Shown: in pieces, positions 53,649 to 62,251 of the stretch
How positions within the stretch are numbered: the stretch's first letter is position 1
How the letters are laid out: each line of letters opens with the position of its first letter
Source of the DNA: Streptomyces sp. MBT53
GTDB lineage: Bacteria > Actinomycetota > Actinomycetes > Streptomycetales > Streptomycetaceae
DNA length: 64,000 nt
Direction of reading: 5' to 3'
NCBI RefSeq assembly: GCF_016654115.1
Contig: NZ_JAEQAZ010000026.1
Span: forward strand, 1 to 64,000
Position numbers and translations under genes: made by a program
Notes under the pieces: model-generated
Told to the model about the DNA's origin: nothing
Databases searched by the model: none
The model's input: the letters and a program-made list of their open reading frames with translations, nothing else

Positions 53649-53669
53649 CGCTGGTCGATCGTCAGGAGA

Positions 53670-55142
53670 TCAGTGCCACCAGGGGATCAGCGCGTCCAGG
53701 TGGCGGCGCATCCGATGCCGGGCAACTCCGGCGTCACCCTCGACGATCGCGTCGAGAATCCGCTGGTGGACGTGCTGGACCTCCTCGGCCGCCGTGTCAC
53801 CGGGCAGCGGTCGGTCGTGGCCCGAGGCATGGCGGCGGAACAGCTCGGTGATGATCGACAGGAACAGGGACAGCACCGGGTTGTCGGAGAGCGCGGCCAG
53901 TTCGGTGTGGAAGAGGTCGGCCTTGCGCGGGTCGTCGGCGGGCCCCTCGGTGCTCCAGCGGACGGCCTTGCCGAGCCGTTCGGTCACCTCTTTGTCGCCC
54001 TCCGCGACTCTCGCGGTGACCCGGGCGACGATGCCGAGTTCGATGGCGTTGCGCACGATCCGCAGGTCGTCGGCGGTGACGCCCTGGTACTCCAGGAACA
54101 GCGCCATGGTGTCGATGCTGGCCTGCGGTTCGGGCTCGGTGACGATCAGACCGCCGCCCGGTCCGCGGCGCATCCGGGCGACCGAGTGGTACTCCAACAG
54201 CCTTACGGCTTCCCGCAGTACGGCCCGGCTGATCGAGTAGCGGGCCAGCAGGTCGGCCTCGGAGCCGAGCACCATGCCGGTCTGCCAGCCGCGCGCGGCG
54301 ATGTCGTCGTGGATGCGGGCCGCGACCACCTCGGCGAGCTTGGCCCGCGGCCCCTCGACCAGTTCGGGCTCCACGACATTGCCCGCGATCCGCTGCCCGC
54401 GCCGCACCCGGTGCTTCTCGATCCAGCCGGCCACCGACTCCAGATGCGCGGTCAGCTCCGTCTGCGCGCGGGCCCCGTCGTCGGCGATCACCGCGTCGAC
54501 GACGGCTTTGTGCGCACGGTGCGAGGTGTCCTTCGCCGCGTGCATCTCGGTCTTGGAGACACGGCGGGAGGTGTGCGCGTAGCGAGCGGTGAGCCGGGTG
54601 AGCACGTCGACGAACAGGTGCAGCACCGGGTTGCCCGACAGCTGGGCGAGTACGGGATGGAGGGGGTCCTGCGAGTGGACGCCGGGGTCGTCCCAGTGGT
54701 CGAGTTCGGCGTCGAGCGTGGTGCGCAGGGTGTCGATGCCCTGCTCGGTGATGCGGTCGGCGGCGAGTCCGGCGGCGATCGGTTCCAGCAGAAGGCGGGC
54801 CTGGAGCAGGTCGGTGACGCTCGTGCCGACGTATTCGAGGTAGATCACCATGGCGCGGGTGGCCGGTCCCGCGTCGGGTGCGCAGACGATCAGGCCACCG
54901 TTCGGGCCGCGCCGCATCCTCGCCACCTGGTGGTGCTCGACGAGCCGTACCGCCTCGCGCAGTACCGCCCGGCTCACCCCCAGCCGCTCCCTCAGGTCCA
55001 CCTCGGAGCCCAACGACTCGCCCACCGGCCAGCCCTGGCGGATCACGGTCGCCTCGATACGGCGGGCGGTCTGCGCGGCCAGCTTGCCGACCGGGACACC
55101 GGTCTCGCCGTCGGCGGGCTCGCGGTCGACGGCAGTCGCCAT
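53670..55142 (-). CDS. Tandem-duplicated GntR/FadR-family regulator
   Basis: 490 residues, two complete FadR-type units in one chain. ATG 55142 has AGAGGAG six bases upstream. Unit 1 (about 20-245) has a winged HTH ending VSRAVLREAVRLVEHHQ and an FCD ligand domain. Unit 2 (about 262-490) repeats it with ISRAVLREAVRLLEYHS and a second FCD domain; the RMRRGP-GGLIV wing is nearly identical. FadR/FCD proteins normally dimerise, so this is a covalent dimer. It is divergent from the acyl-CoA dehydrogenase at 55335 and is the likely regulator of the beta-oxidation genes. Confidence 0.93.
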   Translation of the reverse strand: MATAVDREPADGETGVPVGKLAAQTARRIEATVIRQGWPVGESLGSEVDLRERLGVSRAVLREAVRLVEHHQVARMRRGPNGGLIVCAPDAGPATRAMVIYLEYVGTSVTDLLQARLLLEPIAAGLAADRITEQGIDTLRTTLDAELDHWDDPGVHSQDPLHPVLAQLSGNPVLHLFVDVLTRLTARYAHTSRRVSKTEMHAAKDTSHRAHKAVVDAVIADDGARAQTELTAHLESVAGWIEKHRVRRGQRIAGNVVEPELVEGPRAKLAEVVAARIHDDIAARGWQTGMVLGSEADLLARYSISRAVLREAVRLLEYHSVARMRRGPGGGLIVTEPEPQASIDTMALFLEYQGVTADDLRIVRNAIELGIVARVTARVAEGDKEVTERLGKAVRWSTEGPADDPRKADLFHTELAALSDNPVLSLFLSIITELFRRHASGHDRPLPGDTAAEEVQHVHQRILDAIVEGDAGVARHRMRRHLDALIPWWH

Positions 55143-55230
55143 GGCCAACTCCTCTGGGGCGGATATTGCGGATCCCCAGTCTATTCGTCACCTGGGCCGG
55201 AGGCGTGCCGTTCGGGTACCTGGAACCTAG

Positions 55231-55297
55231 ATGAGGCCACTTTTTCTCGCTTCGGGCCCTGGCAAGTGGGTGATCGCCATGGTTAGAGTAGCCTCAT
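55231..55297 (+). promoter_or_regulatory. Widely spaced inverted repeat between regulator and acyl-CoA dehydrogenase
   Basis: ATGAGGCCACT (55231-55241) and AGTAGCCTCAT (55287-55297) are inverted copies matching at 10 of 11 bases, 56 bp apart (start to start), with matching flanks TAG and TAA on the outer side. The pair lies in the divergent promoter region of the duplicated FadR-type regulator. Confidence 0.55.
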
Positions 55298-55334
55298 TTA
55301 TGGGCCGCGGCACGAGAACAGGGAGCCGACAGCG

Positions 55335-56534
55335 ATGCGACTTGAGTCCACGCCCGAGCTCGAAGCGTTCCGGCGGAAGGTGCGCGCCTTCGTCGCCGAG
55401 CACTCCCCCGGCATCAAGACCCATACGGGGGTGCGCGCACCGGAGCCGGAACTGATGCCGGCAATCCGGGAGTGGACGGCCAAGCTGTACGAGGCGGGCT
55501 TCCTCGGCATCGACTGGCCGGCCGAGTACGGCGGCCGGCCCGACGCGCACCCCCTCGAATCCTCGGTCGTGGCGGAGGAGATCGCCCGCGCCCGCACCTG
55601 GCAGCCCATCGGCGCCGCCTCGCTGGCCTCGGCCGCACTGCTGGAGTTCGGCACCGACGCGCAACGGGCGCGCTTTCTGCCCCGTATCCGCTCCTGCGAG
55701 GACGTGTGGTGCCAGCTGTTCAGCGAACCGGAGGCGGGCAGCGACCTGGCGGCGCTGCGGACGCGGGCGGTCCGCGAGGGCGAGGGCGACGACGCCGTGT
55801 TCGTCGTGGACGGACAGAAGGTGTGGACGACCAACGGCCAGCACGCCGACATGGGTTATCTGCTCGCACGCACCGACCGCGAGGCCCCGAAGCACAAGGG
55901 CATCACGGCGTTCGCCCTCGATCTGCGCAGCCCGGGCGTCGACATCCGGCCGTTGCGGGAGATCACCGGGACCACCGACTTCAACGAGGTGTTCCTGGAC
56001 ACGGTCCGCGTCCCGGCCGCGAACGTGATCGGGCGGGTGAACGACGGCTGGCGGGTGGCGATGAGCAGCCTCGGCCACGAGCGTTCCGGGGTGGCGGCGC
56101 GCGGTGTCGAACTGGTCGCCGTACTCGACGACCTGCTACGTCTCGCCGCGCGCACCTCGGTCGACGGCGGTCCCGCGCCGGACGACTCCGCGGCCCGGCA
56201 GGCGATCGGCGAACTGGCCACGCGGGTGCAGGTGAACGCCGCGCTGATCGGGCTCGCCCAGTCCCGCATGCTGCACGGCACGGAAGGGCCCGTGGACTCC
56301 CTTCTCGGCAAGATCTTCTTCAGCGAGCTCAACCACGACCTGGTCGACTTCGGCCTGAGCCTCCAGGGCACGGACGGGCTGCTGGTCGAGGGTGACGAGG
56401 ACGTCGTGGCGGATGGCTGGTGGCAGGACGCGCATCTCTACTCGCGGGCGTACACGATCGCCGGCGGGGCGAACGAGGTGTTGCGGACGCAGGTGGCCGA
56501 GCGGGGGCTCGGGCTGCCGCGGGAGCCTCGCTGA
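55335..56534 (+). CDS. Acyl-CoA dehydrogenase (FadE-type), third in island
   Basis: 399 residues. QLFSEPEAGSDLAALRTRA, KVWTTNGQHADMGYLLAR and the GGANEVLRTQVAERGLGLP end are present. As in the other two, the MCAD-type Glu is missing (Gly) and E249 in LGHERSG is the likely base. GDEDVVADGWWQDAHLYSRA resembles the FadE subunits that work as unequal pairs on steroid side chains. Single gene divergent from the duplicated GntR regulator. Confidence 0.91.
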   Translation: MRLESTPELEAFRRKVRAFVAEHSPGIKTHTGVRAPEPELMPAIREWTAKLYEAGFLGIDWPAEYGGRPDAHPLESSVVAEEIARARTWQPIGAASLASAALLEFGTDAQRARFLPRIRSCEDVWCQLFSEPEAGSDLAALRTRAVREGEGDDAVFVVDGQKVWTTNGQHADMGYLLARTDREAPKHKGITAFALDLRSPGVDIRPLREITGTTDFNEVFLDTVRVPAANVIGRVNDGWRVAMSSLGHERSGVAARGVELVAVLDDLLRLAARTSVDGGPAPDDSAARQAIGELATRVQVNAALIGLAQSRMLHGTEGPVDSLLGKIFFSELNHDLVDFGLSLQGTDGLLVEGDEDVVADGWWQDAHLYSRAYTIAGGANEVLRTQVAERGLGLPREPR

Positions 56535-56552
56535 CCCGTTCCGGGGATTGAA

Positions 56553-56631
56553 TGAACCACTCGGTCAATACAGTCGCCGCATAATTCTTCAGCGACCTCT
56601 CGAAGATTGATTGTACCGATCGGTCGACGTA
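56553..56631 (+). promoter_or_regulatory. Two TetR-like operator motifs before the P450 gene
   Basis: TGAACCACTCGGTCAATACA (56553-56572) and TGTACCGATCGGTCGACGTA (56612-56631) share TGnACCnnTCGGTCnAnnnA and are 59 bp apart; the second contains the perfect palindrome ACCGATCGGT. No TetR gene is adjacent, so the regulator is elsewhere or is the one at 43365. Confidence 0.5.
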
Positions 56632-56673
56632 TGGTTCCGTCAGATGCGGGGCCGACGAGAGGACGACAGAACC

Positions 56674-57915
56674 ATGACCGAGAGCGTGGCCGGAACCGAC
56701 GTCTCCGAGGAACTGCCGGAGTACCCGTCGCCCCGATCGGGCGAGTGCCCGTTCGCGCCGCCGCCGGGCCTGCTGAAACTGCACGACTCGGGCAAGGCGC
56801 TGGTGCGGGCCAGGACGTGGGACGGCACGACCCCCTGGGTCGTCACGACCCACGCGGCCCAGCGGCAGCTGCTGACCGATCCCCGGCTCAGCGCGAATAT
56901 CGGTGCGCCCGGATATCCGCACACGACCGAGGCGATGAAGGCGCACGCGGCGCATATCCAGCCGTCGATCAACAACACCGACGGGGCCGAGCACACGCGG
57001 TGGCGGCGGATGCTGACGAGTTCGTTCACCCGGCACCGGATGGAGAAGATCCGCCCGGAGATCCAGCGGATCACCGACGACCTCATCGACAAGATGCTGG
57101 CGGGCCCGAACCCGACCGAGCTGAACGAGGCGCTGTCACTCCCGCTGCCGTCGCTGATGATCTGCGCGCTCCTCGGGGTGCCGTACGAGGACCACGACTT
57201 CTTCCAGGAGCACGCGGGTGTGACCAACGCGCGCTTCAAGACGCCGGAGAAGGCGGCGGAGAGCACGGCGACCGTGCGCCGATACATCGCCGGGCTCATC
57301 GAGGGCAAGATGGACAACCCCGGCGAGGACGTCCTCTCCGACCTCGGCGCGCGCATCAAGGCGGGCGAGCTGTCCATGGAGGAGGCCGCGCCGCTGGGGC
57401 ACATCCTGCTCGTCGCCGGGCACGACACCAGCGCGAACATGATCACGCTGGGCACCGCGCTGCTGCTGCAGAACCCCGGCCAACTCGCGGGCCTGCGCGA
57501 GCACTCCGACGACGCGAAGTATGTGACGAGCACGGTCGAGGAGCTGCTGCGTTACCTCACCATCCCGCACCTGCTGGCCCGCCGGGCCGTCCTCGACGAC
57601 ATCGAGATCGACGGCGAGATCATCCGCGCGGGCGAGGGCGTGATCGCTTCGCTGCCGGCCGCCAACTGGGACCCGCAGGCGTTCCCCGACCCCGAGAAGC
57701 TCGACCTCACCCGCAGCGCGGCCCACCACCACGCGTTCGGCTGGGGCCCGCACCAGTGCGTCGGTCAGCAGCTCGCCCGCATCGAACTCCACGTCGTCTT
57801 CAGCACGTTGTTCCGCCGGATCCCGACGCTGCAACTCGCCTTAGATGTCTCGGAGTTGAAGTTCAAGGAGGACTCGCAGGCGTACGGCATCTACGAGTTG
57901 CCCGTCGCCTGGTGA
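56674..57915 (+). CDS. Cytochrome P450 (CYP105-like)
   Basis: 413 residues from ATG 56674; the upstream in-frame ATG-like start at 56611 lies in the operator. Haem loop FGWGPHQC with the thiolate ligand C362, I-helix oxygen-binding AGHDT (248-252), ExxR at E290-R293. The sequence style (SLPLPSLMICALLGVPYEDHDFF) is that of soluble actinobacterial CYP105-type hydroxylases. It needs a ferredoxin and reductase; the small ferredoxin at 45973 is a candidate. Codon 390 is TTA, so its translation may be developmentally timed by bldA. Convergent with the lanthipeptide exporter gene. Confidence 0.93.
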   Translation: MTESVAGTDVSEELPEYPSPRSGECPFAPPPGLLKLHDSGKALVRARTWDGTTPWVVTTHAAQRQLLTDPRLSANIGAPGYPHTTEAMKAHAAHIQPSINNTDGAEHTRWRRMLTSSFTRHRMEKIRPEIQRITDDLIDKMLAGPNPTELNEALSLPLPSLMICALLGVPYEDHDFFQEHAGVTNARFKTPEKAAESTATVRRYIAGLIEGKMDNPGEDVLSDLGARIKAGELSMEEAAPLGHILLVAGHDTSANMITLGTALLLQNPGQLAGLREHSDDAKYVTSTVEELLRYLTIPHLLARRAVLDDIEIDGEIIRAGEGVIASLPAANWDPQAFPDPEKLDLTRSAAHHHAFGWGPHQCVGQQLARIELHVVFSTLFRRIPTLQLALDVSELKFKEDSQAYGIYELPVAW

Positions 57916-57936
57916 CAGCTGACGGTATGTGACGGC

Positions 57937-59457
57937 TCAGGAGTGAGCGGCGGTCGCGGACAGGGTGACCACGCGGTCGAACCGGCTGTCGAGATCCTCG
58001 TCGCCATGGTGCACCACGAGCAGGCCGCGCCCGTGGGTGTGCTGTTTCAGCGCCCGCAGCACCAGGTCCCTGCCGGTCTCGTCGAGGTTGGCGAACGGCT
58101 CGTCGACGAGGTACACGTCCGCCTCCTCGCAGAGGAGCGCCGCGACCCCGGCCCGCTGTCGCTGGCCGGACGACAGCTCCGAGGGGAGCTGGTCGGCCAC
58201 CCCGTCGAGCCCCAGGGCCGTACGCACCCGTACGTCGGCGACCAACTCGCGGACGGGCAACGGGGGCAGGTTGACCGGAGCGGTCAGAGCGGCCACGCGG
58301 GTCGGCAGCATGACCATCCCGCGGTCGGGGGCGAGCGTTCCGGAGATGATGTGCAGGAGCGTCGTCTTGCCGCAGCCGTTGGGCCCCCGCAGCAGGACGT
58401 GCTCGCCGGCGCCCAGTTCGAAGTCGTCGATCGTCACGTCCGCGCCGTCGTCGTACCCGACGCGGGCCGCGTGCACCAGCACCGCGTGTCCCTCGTCGTG
58501 GTACGGCGACATGGCGGAGGCACGCAGGGCGGTGATGCGCCTGAGCACGGCGGTGTTCCGGCGGGCCTGCGGAATCATGTTCACGAGCTCGAAGATTCCG
58601 GTGACGGCCCGCCACAGCGAGTTCACGAAGGCGAGGAAACTGCCGAACGTCATCCGGCCGGCGAGCACGAAGTACGCCCCGGTGATCATCGACGTGGTGT
58701 CGGACAGGTTCATGACGAGGTCGCTCAGCGTGTTCTGTTTCTGGGTGAGCCGGAAGTTGGTGAAGGTGATGCCGAGGAAGCCGCGCAGCGCCTTCCTGTT
58801 GGCGGCCCGGGTGCCGGACAGGAGTGCCGGCAGACCGCGCAGTGCGTGGAAGGACTCCAGGGTCCGGGACAGCGTGTTGACGTACTGCGCCTCCGCCTCG
58901 CGCTCCGGTTCCGTGTTGTCCTCGATCCGCTTGGCGATGCGGTTGCTGACGTACACCAGCGGCGGCACGATGACGAGCAGGATGAGACTGGCCTGCCACG
59001 ACAGGTACAGCAGCACGCCGATGAAGACGACGGACGCGACCGCTTGCTTCGCGATGCGGACGCAGACGTCGACGGCCGGCAGGACCCCTTCCTTGACGTC
59101 GTTGTGGACCCGGCTGACGAACGAGGCGTTGCCGGCCTGTGCCATCCGCCGTCCGTCCTGGTCGAGCGCTCGGTCCAGCAGTTCCATCTCCAGGTCCAGC
59201 GTGAACGTGTTCTCGAACCCCTTGCGCCAGCGCGCCACCCAGTAGCCCCCGAGGCTCAGGGTGAGGCCGAGCAGGAGGTAGCAGGCGGCGAGTACGACGA
59301 ACCTGTGGAAGCGGCCGGTCAGGATCGCCTGGTCGAACAGGGCCTTGAGGAGCAGGGGATGCACCAGGGCTTCGGTCCCCCCGAGGACCGCCTCGATGAG
59401 GACGATCATCGAGAACTGGGTCCGGTGGCCCCTGAGAGTGAGCCACAGCTCCTTCAC
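57937..59457 (-). CDS. ABC exporter (membrane domain fused to ATPase) of lanthipeptide cluster
   Basis: 506 residues from GTG 59457, overlapping the LanKC stop (GTGA); the longer open frame upstream is a shadow. An exporter-type membrane domain with six helices (about 15-290) is followed by an ATPase with Walker A GPNGCGKT (358-365), signature LSSGQRQR, Walker B VYLVDEPFANLD and H-loop VVHHGDED. It lacks a C39 peptidase domain, so leader removal must be done by another protease. Probably homodimeric and exporting the modified peptide. Confidence 0.9.
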   Translation of the reverse strand: MKELWLTLRGHRTQFSMIVLIEAVLGGTEALVHPLLLKALFDQAILTGRFHRFVVLAACYLLLGLTLSLGGYWVARWRKGFENTFTLDLEMELLDRALDQDGRRMAQAGNASFVSRVHNDVKEGVLPAVDVCVRIAKQAVASVVFIGVLLYLSWQASLILLVIVPPLVYVSNRIAKRIEDNTEPEREAEAQYVNTLSRTLESFHALRGLPALLSGTRAANRKALRGFLGITFTNFRLTQKQNTLSDLVMNLSDTTSMITGAYFVLAGRMTFGSFLAFVNSLWRAVTGIFELVNMIPQARRNTAVLRRITALRASAMSPYHDEGHAVLVHAARVGYDDGADVTIDDFELGAGEHVLLRGPNGCGKTTLLHIISGTLAPDRGMVMLPTRVAALTAPVNLPPLPVRELVADVRVRTALGLDGVADQLPSELSSGQRQRAGVAALLCEEADVYLVDEPFANLDETGRDLVLRALKQHTHGRGLLVVHHGDEDLDSRFDRVVTLSATAAHS

Positions 59458-62135
59458 CGTGACACCTCGTCCAGCAGGAAGTCGGCGGTGCCGCCGTGGT
59501 TCAGGCGGTGGAGCACCCGCAGGATGCCGGCCGAACCGGTCAGGTAGTCGGTGGAGCAGCGCAGCAGTCCGTCGCCGGGCGAGCCCAGCGGCACCGCCTC
59601 GCTGTGTGGCGCCACCCCGAACCGCTTGTCCGGCTCGAACAGGAACAGCCGCCACACGAAGTCGAGTTGGCGCACCGCGATGTTCCGGTACGCGGTGTCA
59701 CCGGTGATCGAGACCGCGTCGAGAAGAGTGTCGGCGATCCCGGACATACCGAACGAGAACCCCGGCAGCACGGCCTGCCGGACGTCCAGTGCGCGCAGGA
59801 CGGTCCGTGCGGAGTCCAGGTCGCCGTAGCGCAGGAGCACTCGGGCGACACCGGCGGAACCCACCTCGACGTAGGGCTCCGCGGTGCCGTAGTGGTCGAA
59901 CGTGACATTGCCGTCGTCGTGCCGCTCGGCGTGTGCCATCTCCCAGGCCAGTGCACCTCGGCCGAGGTTCAGACACCACTCGTCGCCGGTGATCTGGTGC
60001 ATGCGCAGCAGGAACATCGCGACGCCTGCCTGGCCGAAGCCCAGACCGGTGAACGGTTTCTCACTCGTGAACTCGTTCAGCCAGTGGACCCGGTCGCCGT
60101 CGTGCCGGGCGGCCTCGCGCAGCGCCCGCGCGCAGTCCCGCGCCGCGGCGAGGTGATGTGCGTCGCGGTCGCGGAGGTGGAAGCGCAGGTTCGTCATTCC
60201 GACGCCGGCCAGGCCGTAGTAGAAGGTGGGGTCGCCGGACTCGTGTGCGTGCCGGTTGGCCTGCGTCAGCAACTGCCTGGCCTGCGTGGGGAATCCGAGT
60301 GTGTCGGTCGCCCAGGCGATGCCGGCCAGTCCGTTCATGAGGCCGGCGGGGTACTGGGCCGGGTCGATGTCGGCCAGGTCGTCGCGCAGTCGCCGCAGCC
60401 ATTCCGGCCGGAGCGGGACGCCCGAGGCGTTCAGCGCCCACAGGACGCCGCTCGCGCCGAAGCCGAGGCTCAGGGGGTTGGTGACGTGGGCGAACGGGTC
60501 GACGGGGAAGAGCGTGGGCCGGTCGGTGTCGGCGACGGCGTCGATGAAGGCCGCCAGTCCCGCCTCGGTCTCCGCCAGGCCGAGTCGTTCCTCGACGACC
60601 GGCCGCACCGGCACGGCACGGACCTGGTCGACCAGGTCGTCCTCGTGCTCCAGTTCGCGCAGTACGTCGGTGAGCGTGACCCGCGCCCGCGCCAGGTCCG
60701 TGAGCAACTCGTGGATCCGCGACGGCCAGCCGAGGCTGTCGGTGAAGATCCGGTAGCGGTCCAGGATGTCCTCGCGCAGGTACGACAGGGCCGCGACCGG
60801 GAAGATGAAGTAGGCCATGGTCATGGCCAGGCCGAACTGGTCGTCCTCGACCGCTGTTTCGGCGAAGCGGCGCCGGAAGTTGCTGAACCCGGGTGTGTAC
60901 AGCTCGACCGGTGCCTCCAGGTGCGGGTGCTCGGGATCGGTCTCCGTCAGGCGGCACGTTTCCAGGTCGACGATGGTGACCTGGAGGGTGTCCGGGTCGA
61001 TGAGCACGTTCGCGGCGGTGAAGTCGCCGAGGATCACATTGCGGTCGTGGGCTGCCTGGAGCGCACGGGCGAGTCCTCGGAAGACGGCGAGGAAGATCCG
61101 CAGGAACTCCTGCGACTGCGTGACGCCACCGGGTCCGAGGCGGGCGAGCGGGTTGCGTTCGAGCAGCATGGAGCGGATGTCGGTGCCGTCGACGAACTCC
61201 TCCGCGATGAAGTGGTGTTCCCAGTGGCGGAACGTGGTGATCGGGACGGGGAACGAGCCGACGTCGGCCAGTCGGTTCAGGAACACCCACTCGCGGTTGA
61301 GGATGTCCACGGCGTCGTGGTCCTGCCGCGGGTCGACGTTGGTGTACGGGCGGGCCTCCTTGAGGACCACGACACGGTCGTCGTTCGCCGTGTCCTCGGC
61401 GGTGTACACCCCACCGCTGTTGGAGAACTGCAGCGCCCCGGTCACCCGGAAGCGGCCCGCGAGCAGGCCGTCCTCATCGGGGTCGGCCGGGGGCTTCCAG
61501 TCGGTGAACGGCCATGCCACCCACCACGGTTGGGCGTATCCGGGGCGTCGGTCGTCGGCGACCGGCCCGTCCGGCCCCGTGATGTGGGGCACCGGCCGGC
61601 CCAGCACGTCGACGGAGTGGGTGTCCAGGAACTGCCCGTACCGGAAGTAGAGCGCCTTGCAGTCGCGGTACCGGAGGTCCGACAGTACGTACGGGCCCTC
61701 GGCGCCGTCCAGGACTTCGGCGAGGTCGGCCAGACACGACCGGAACTCGTCGTCGTCCCGCGGGTAGACCGTGACGAGTTTCCCGCCGCTGCCCCGCGAT
61801 ATGGCCTTCGAACTCAGCATCTCGAAGACGGTGAGATCGAGAGCGATCTTGAAGTCGATGTCGTGCTCGGTCAGATAGGCGATCACCGAGGCGGCGACCT
61901 CGCGCACGTTGCGCTGGTTCGCCGACACGTGGATCTTCCACCCCTGCTCGGGCAGGTTCGCGTTGTGCCGGTAGCTCCACCAGATGCCCTTGCGGACGAA
62001 TCGTGACCGCACCCGGTCGTCGAGGGAGGCGAGGAAGTGGTCTGGATGCGGCTTGTAGGAGACGTCGAGCGGGTCGAAGAACAGGGAATCGTTCCAGCAG
62101 AAGGGGAACCGGTAGACCCATCGTTCGTTGATCAT
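59454..62135 (-). CDS. lanKC: Class III lanthipeptide synthetase LanKC
   Basis: 893 residues from ATG 62135 (AGAGGCAGAC upstream); a longer frame to 62246 is rejected because its start lies in a stem-loop. The N-terminal lyase domain (about 1-205) begins RWVYRFPFCWNDSLFFDP. A Ser/Thr kinase domain follows (about 230-500) with VVVLKEA, ILGDFTAANVLID and IVDLETC. The C-terminal LanC-like domain keeps the GxxG repeats (GLGFGQAGVAM, GMSGIADTLLD) but lacks the Cys-Cys-His zinc ligands, which marks class III and excludes class IV. It phosphorylates Ser/Thr of the precursor, eliminates phosphate and closes lanthionine or labionin rings. Confidence 0.94.
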   Translation of the reverse strand: MINERWVYRFPFCWNDSLFFDPLDVSYKPHPDHFLASLDDRVRSRFVRKGIWWSYRHNANLPEQGWKIHVSANQRNVREVAASVIAYLTEHDIDFKIALDLTVFEMLSSKAISRGSGGKLVTVYPRDDDEFRSCLADLAEVLDGAEGPYVLSDLRYRDCKALYFRYGQFLDTHSVDVLGRPVPHITGPDGPVADDRRPGYAQPWWVAWPFTDWKPPADPDEDGLLAGRFRVTGALQFSNSGGVYTAEDTANDDRVVVLKEARPYTNVDPRQDHDAVDILNREWVFLNRLADVGSFPVPITTFRHWEHHFIAEEFVDGTDIRSMLLERNPLARLGPGGVTQSQEFLRIFLAVFRGLARALQAAHDRNVILGDFTAANVLIDPDTLQVTIVDLETCRLTETDPEHPHLEAPVELYTPGFSNFRRRFAETAVEDDQFGLAMTMAYFIFPVAALSYLREDILDRYRIFTDSLGWPSRIHELLTDLARARVTLTDVLRELEHEDDLVDQVRAVPVRPVVEERLGLAETEAGLAAFIDAVADTDRPTLFPVDPFAHVTNPLSLGFGASGVLWALNASGVPLRPEWLRRLRDDLADIDPAQYPAGLMNGLAGIAWATDTLGFPTQARQLLTQANRHAHESGDPTFYYGLAGVGMTNLRFHLRDRDAHHLAAARDCARALREAARHDGDRVHWLNEFTSEKPFTGLGFGQAGVAMFLLRMHQITGDEWCLNLGRGALAWEMAHAERHDDGNVTFDHYGTAEPYVEVGSAGVARVLLRYGDLDSARTVLRALDVRQAVLPGFSFGMSGIADTLLDAVSITGDTAYRNIAVRQLDFVWRLFLFEPDKRFGVAPHSEAVPLGSPGDGLLRCSTDYLTGSAGILRVLHRLNHGGTADFLLDEVSR

Positions 62136-62196
62136 GTCTGCCTCTGTGAGTGTGTCCGAGGAGCCTGGCGGGCGGTCGGCGAGGGCGCGCCGGGGC

Positions 62197-62249
62197 GGCG
62201 CGAACCATGCGGGGCGCGGGGCGCGTGCGCTGCCCGCATGGTTCACGCC
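62197..62249 (-). other. Long stem-loop between precursor and synthetase genes
   Basis: GGCGCGAACCATGCGGG (62197-62213) and CCCGCATGGTTCACGCC (62233-62249) pair over 17 bp with a single mismatch around a 19-nt loop. It lies between the lanthipeptide precursor stop and the LanKC start and has no T-run, so attenuation or mRNA stabilisation is likelier than full termination. Confidence 0.75.
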
Positions 62250-62251
62250 GT

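Noticed and set aside
59454..62135. Class IV (LanL) or class II (LanM) synthetase
   Set aside because: Kinase plus lyase domains exclude LanM, and the missing zinc ligands in the cyclase domain exclude LanL.
62136..62246. Longer LanKC start at 62246
   Set aside because: The extra residues are encoded within the stem-loop region, lack homology, and ATG 62135 has a good ribosome site and the family start.
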